Source of the DNA: Pseudomonas eutrophicaquae
GTDB lineage: Bacteria; Pseudomonadota; Gammaproteobacteria; Pseudomonadales; Pseudomonadaceae
Assembly: GCF_023544715.1 (NCBI RefSeq)
Contig: NZ_JAMJEZ010000006.1
Span: forward strand, 79,942-143,941
DNA length: 64,000 nucleotides
Reading direction: 5' to 3'
Within the stretch, counting starts at the first letter, position 1; each line of letters begins with the position of its first letter. Below, one piece after another: positions 62,440-64,000 of this stretch. The notes beneath the pieces are model-generated. The model did no database searches. It had not been told where the DNA came from and worked only from the letters and a program-made list of their open reading frames with translations. The position numbers were made by a program, and so were the translations under genes.

Positions 62440-63267
62440 ATGAGCGAACAATCCAGCGAAGCGAACAAGGCGACCGGGCACGACAGTCTGCTGCCGATCG
62501 ATGAGCATGTCGAAGAAGGGCAGGATGCGGAAGGACGCAAGATCCGGCATCGCGGGGTCTATCTGCTGCCGAATTTGTTCACCACCGCCAATCTGTTTGC
62601 CGGTTTCTTTTCGATCATCAGCGCCATGAATGGCCGCTTCGAGGTCGCTGCGATCGCCATTTTCGTGGCCATGATTCTGGATGGGCTGGATGGTCGGGTT
62701 GCTAGGCTGACCAATACCCAGAGCGCTTTCGGGGCAGAGTATGACTCCTTGTCCGATATGGTGGCGTTTGGCCTGGCGCCGGCCTTGCTGGCCTATCAAT
62801 GGGCGTTGTCGGAGCTGGGGAATGTCGGGCTGACGGTGGCATTTCTGTATGCGGCGTGTGCGGCGCTGCGTCTTGCGCGCTTTAACACGCAAATCGGCAA
62901 GGTGGACAAGCGCTACTTCATCGGGCTGGCCAGTCCGGCTGCTGCGGGTGTCGTGGCAGGCATGGTGTGGGCCTTGAAGGATTTTGGTGTGGACGGTGCT
63001 GACTTACCCTGGTTCGTGGTGCTGCTGTTTGCACTGTTGGTGGCATCTGCGGGAGGGCTGATGGTCAGCAATATCAAGTATCACAGCTTCAAGGACTTTG
63101 ATCTGCGCGGCAGAGTGCCCTTTGTGGCGATTCTGATTGCTGTGCTGGTGTTTGCAGTGGTGTTCAGTGATCCGCCGCGTATCTTGCTGTTGATTTTCCT
63201 TGTGTATGCGGCATCGGGACCTGGGCAGCGTTTGTTGGCTGTGTACCGCCGCGGGCGGGTGTCCTGA
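62440..63267 (+). CDS. pssA: CDP-diacylglycerol-serine O-phosphatidyltransferase
   Basis: A 275-residue membrane protein from ATG 62440, with AAGG nine bases upstream. The CDP-alcohol phosphatidyltransferase motif DGRVAR-x8-GAEYDSLSD gives all the required aspartates. About eight hydrophobic segments are visible. It makes phosphatidylserine, precursor of phosphatidylethanolamine. From memory it also follows ilvC in P. aeruginosa. Confidence 0.95.
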   Translation: MSEQSSEANKATGHDSLLPIDEHVEEGQDAEGRKIRHRGVYLLPNLFTTANLFAGFFSIISAMNGRFEVAAIAIFVAMILDGLDGRVARLTNTQSAFGAEYDSLSDMVAFGLAPALLAYQWALSELGNVGLTVAFLYAACAALRLARFNTQIGKVDKRYFIGLASPAAAGVVAGMVWALKDFGVDGADLPWFVVLLFALLVASAGGLMVSNIKYHSFKDFDLRGRVPFVAILIAVLVFAVVFSDPPRILLLIFLVYAASGPGQRLLAVYRRGRVS

Positions 63268-63288
63268 GTTCTTTTTGCAATAAAGTGC

Positions 63289-63316
63289 TTGACGGGGGCG
63301 GAGGGGTGTCTATAAT
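63289..63316 (+). promoter_or_regulatory. rRNA operon promoter P1
   Basis: TTGACG-N16-TATAAT with a GC-rich discriminator (GCGC) follows 21 bases after pssA. Strong hexamers and the discriminator suit stringent control by ppGpp/DksA. Confidence 0.85.
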
Positions 63317-63557
63317 GCGCCTCACTTCTGCAGCGATGCCGAAAGCGCTTAGGAATCAATAAGTTACGTCGTTATTTTATGGGTTGATGTGATTTCTTGG
63401 TTTTGCTTTTTGGTGCTGTAGTTGTGGTTTTCTGCTTGCTGTGCTCGCCCTTCGGGTTCAGTGAGTTTGGGTGGTGAATGCAGTTGCTGTGCTGCTGCCC
63501 AGTCAGGCGGCCTCGTTGATAAGGGCGCTGAGCTGAAAAGAAAAGCTCAGAAAGTGC

Positions 63558-63585
63558 TTGACAGGAAGCAAGGCTACTGTAGAAT
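63558..63585 (+). promoter_or_regulatory. rRNA operon promoter P2
   Basis: TTGACA-N16-TAGAAT, perfect -35, with GTGC just upstream as in P1 (both read GTGCTTGAC). Discriminator ATGCGGCC is GC-rich. Confidence 0.85.
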
Positions 63586-63675
63586 ATGCGGCCTCGGTTG
63601 ATGCGAAGCGCCAAGCGCTCCGGTTGATCGAACCGGTTGTTCGGTTTTACTGTTCAACCCTGGCTCAGGCCGAAA

Positions 63676-63686
63676 CGCTCTTTAAC
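63676..63686 (+). promoter_or_regulatory. boxA antitermination site
   Basis: CGCTCTTTAAC differs by one base from the boxA consensus TGCTCTTTAAC. It recruits NusB/NusE for rRNA antitermination. Confidence 0.85.
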
Positions 63687-63829
63687 AAGTTGAATCAAGC
63701 AATTCGTGTGGGTGCTTGTGGATAAGACTGACAGTCGCAAGATTATCAGCATCACAAGTAACACTCGTGAATTCGAGAGTTTTTTGCGATTGCTGAGCCA
63801 AGTTTTAGGGTTTCGACCCTGATGATTTT

Positions 63830-64000
63830 GAACTGAAGAGTTTGATCATGGCTCAGATTGAACGCTGGCGGCAGGCCTAACACATGCAAGTCGAGCGGAT
63901 GAGGGTAGCTTGCTACCTGATTCAGCGGCGGACGGGTGAGTAATGCCTAGGAATCTGCCCGATAGTGGGGGACAACGTTTCGAAAGGAACGCTAATACCG
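63830..64000 (+). rRNA. rrs: 16S ribosomal RNA, 5' end (cut by window edge)
   Basis: GAACTGAAGAGTTTGATCAT is the conserved 16S start, followed by GGCTCAGATTGAACGCTGGC and the V1 helix. The V2 part (GACAACGTTTCGAAAGGAAC) is of Pseudomonas type. Only the first 171 bases are present. Position 1 is set by alignment to E. coli from memory. Confidence 0.97.

Larger units (their letters stand above)
63317..63829 (+). other. rRNA operon leader region
   Basis: The stretch between P1 and mature 16S rRNA holds the second promoter, boxA and AT-rich leader. Short frames in it have no SD and are not considered genes. The region before 16S should pair with the 3' flank for RNase III processing. Confidence 0.75.

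Noticed and set aside
63372-63614. Minus-strand ORF of 80 residues before the rRNA operon
   Set aside because: Lies in the rRNA leader and promoter region, has no SD and no recognisable similarity.

Overview
The window looks like the core chromosome of a Pseudomonas-type gammaproteobacterium. It is GC-rich, and gene order follows, from memory, the P. aeruginosa PAO1 segment running from PA4772 (lactate) down to the rRNA operon near PA4690. Other pointers are the CbrX-CbrA-CbrB-CrcZ catabolite-control locus, a Fur protein without cysteines and a Pseudomonas-like 16S rRNA 5' end. The 16S start resembles the stutzeri/alcaligenes side of the genus, but 171 bases cannot fix a species. No insertion sequence, prophage, CRISPR array or toxin island is visible.

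Layout. 1-5431: lactate utilisation (dld partial, lldD, lldP on the minus strand; divergent regulator lldR), with a perfect LldR-type operator and a 19-codon upstream ORF before lldP. 5473-9614: smpB, ratA-rnfH, bamE, fur, recN. 9703-13613: heat-shock operon grpE-dnaK-dnaJ with two clear sigma-32 promoters. 13692-19991: dapB, carAB with an attenuator-like leader, greA and a DUF4149 membrane protein. 20030-26004: yhbY, ftsH (unusual protease domain; ftsJ missing beside it), folP, glmM, tpiA, secG. 26032-34984: tRNA-Leu(GAG), tRNA-fMet and the nusA operon (rimP, nusA, infB, rbfA, truB, rpsO, pnp).

35061-41932 is all minus strand: an rRNA methyltransferase-like protein, pgi, panBCD, folK, pcnB. 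42041-47175 is the carbon/nitrogen control module: cbrX, cbrA and cbrB, then the small RNA CrcZ with a sigma-54 promoter, an IHF site and a CbrB activator palindrome. 47237-50772: gluQ, dksA, an aminotransferase, sfsA. 50807-53542: a reduced heme importer (permease, ATPase, ChaN/PhuW lipoprotein) without its receptor or binding protein. 53584-58705: a kinase-like/P-loop fusion protein, then mrcB (PBP1b) with its putative lipoprotein activator lpoP and a YqcC-family gene. 59036-63267: branched-chain amino acid genes ilvI-ilvH-ilvC and phosphatidylserine synthase. 63289-64000: tandem rRNA promoters, boxA and the start of 16S rRNA.

Most genes are housekeeping. The less ordinary signals are regulatory or evolutionary: the uORF in the lactate operon, the carA leader peptide and terminator, the FtsH protease domain with the neighbouring loss of ftsJ, the truncated heme locus, and a G8 tract inside a possible panB promoter. 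I found no wholly new multi-gene system. Comparisons with other genomes are from memory and could not be checked by a search.
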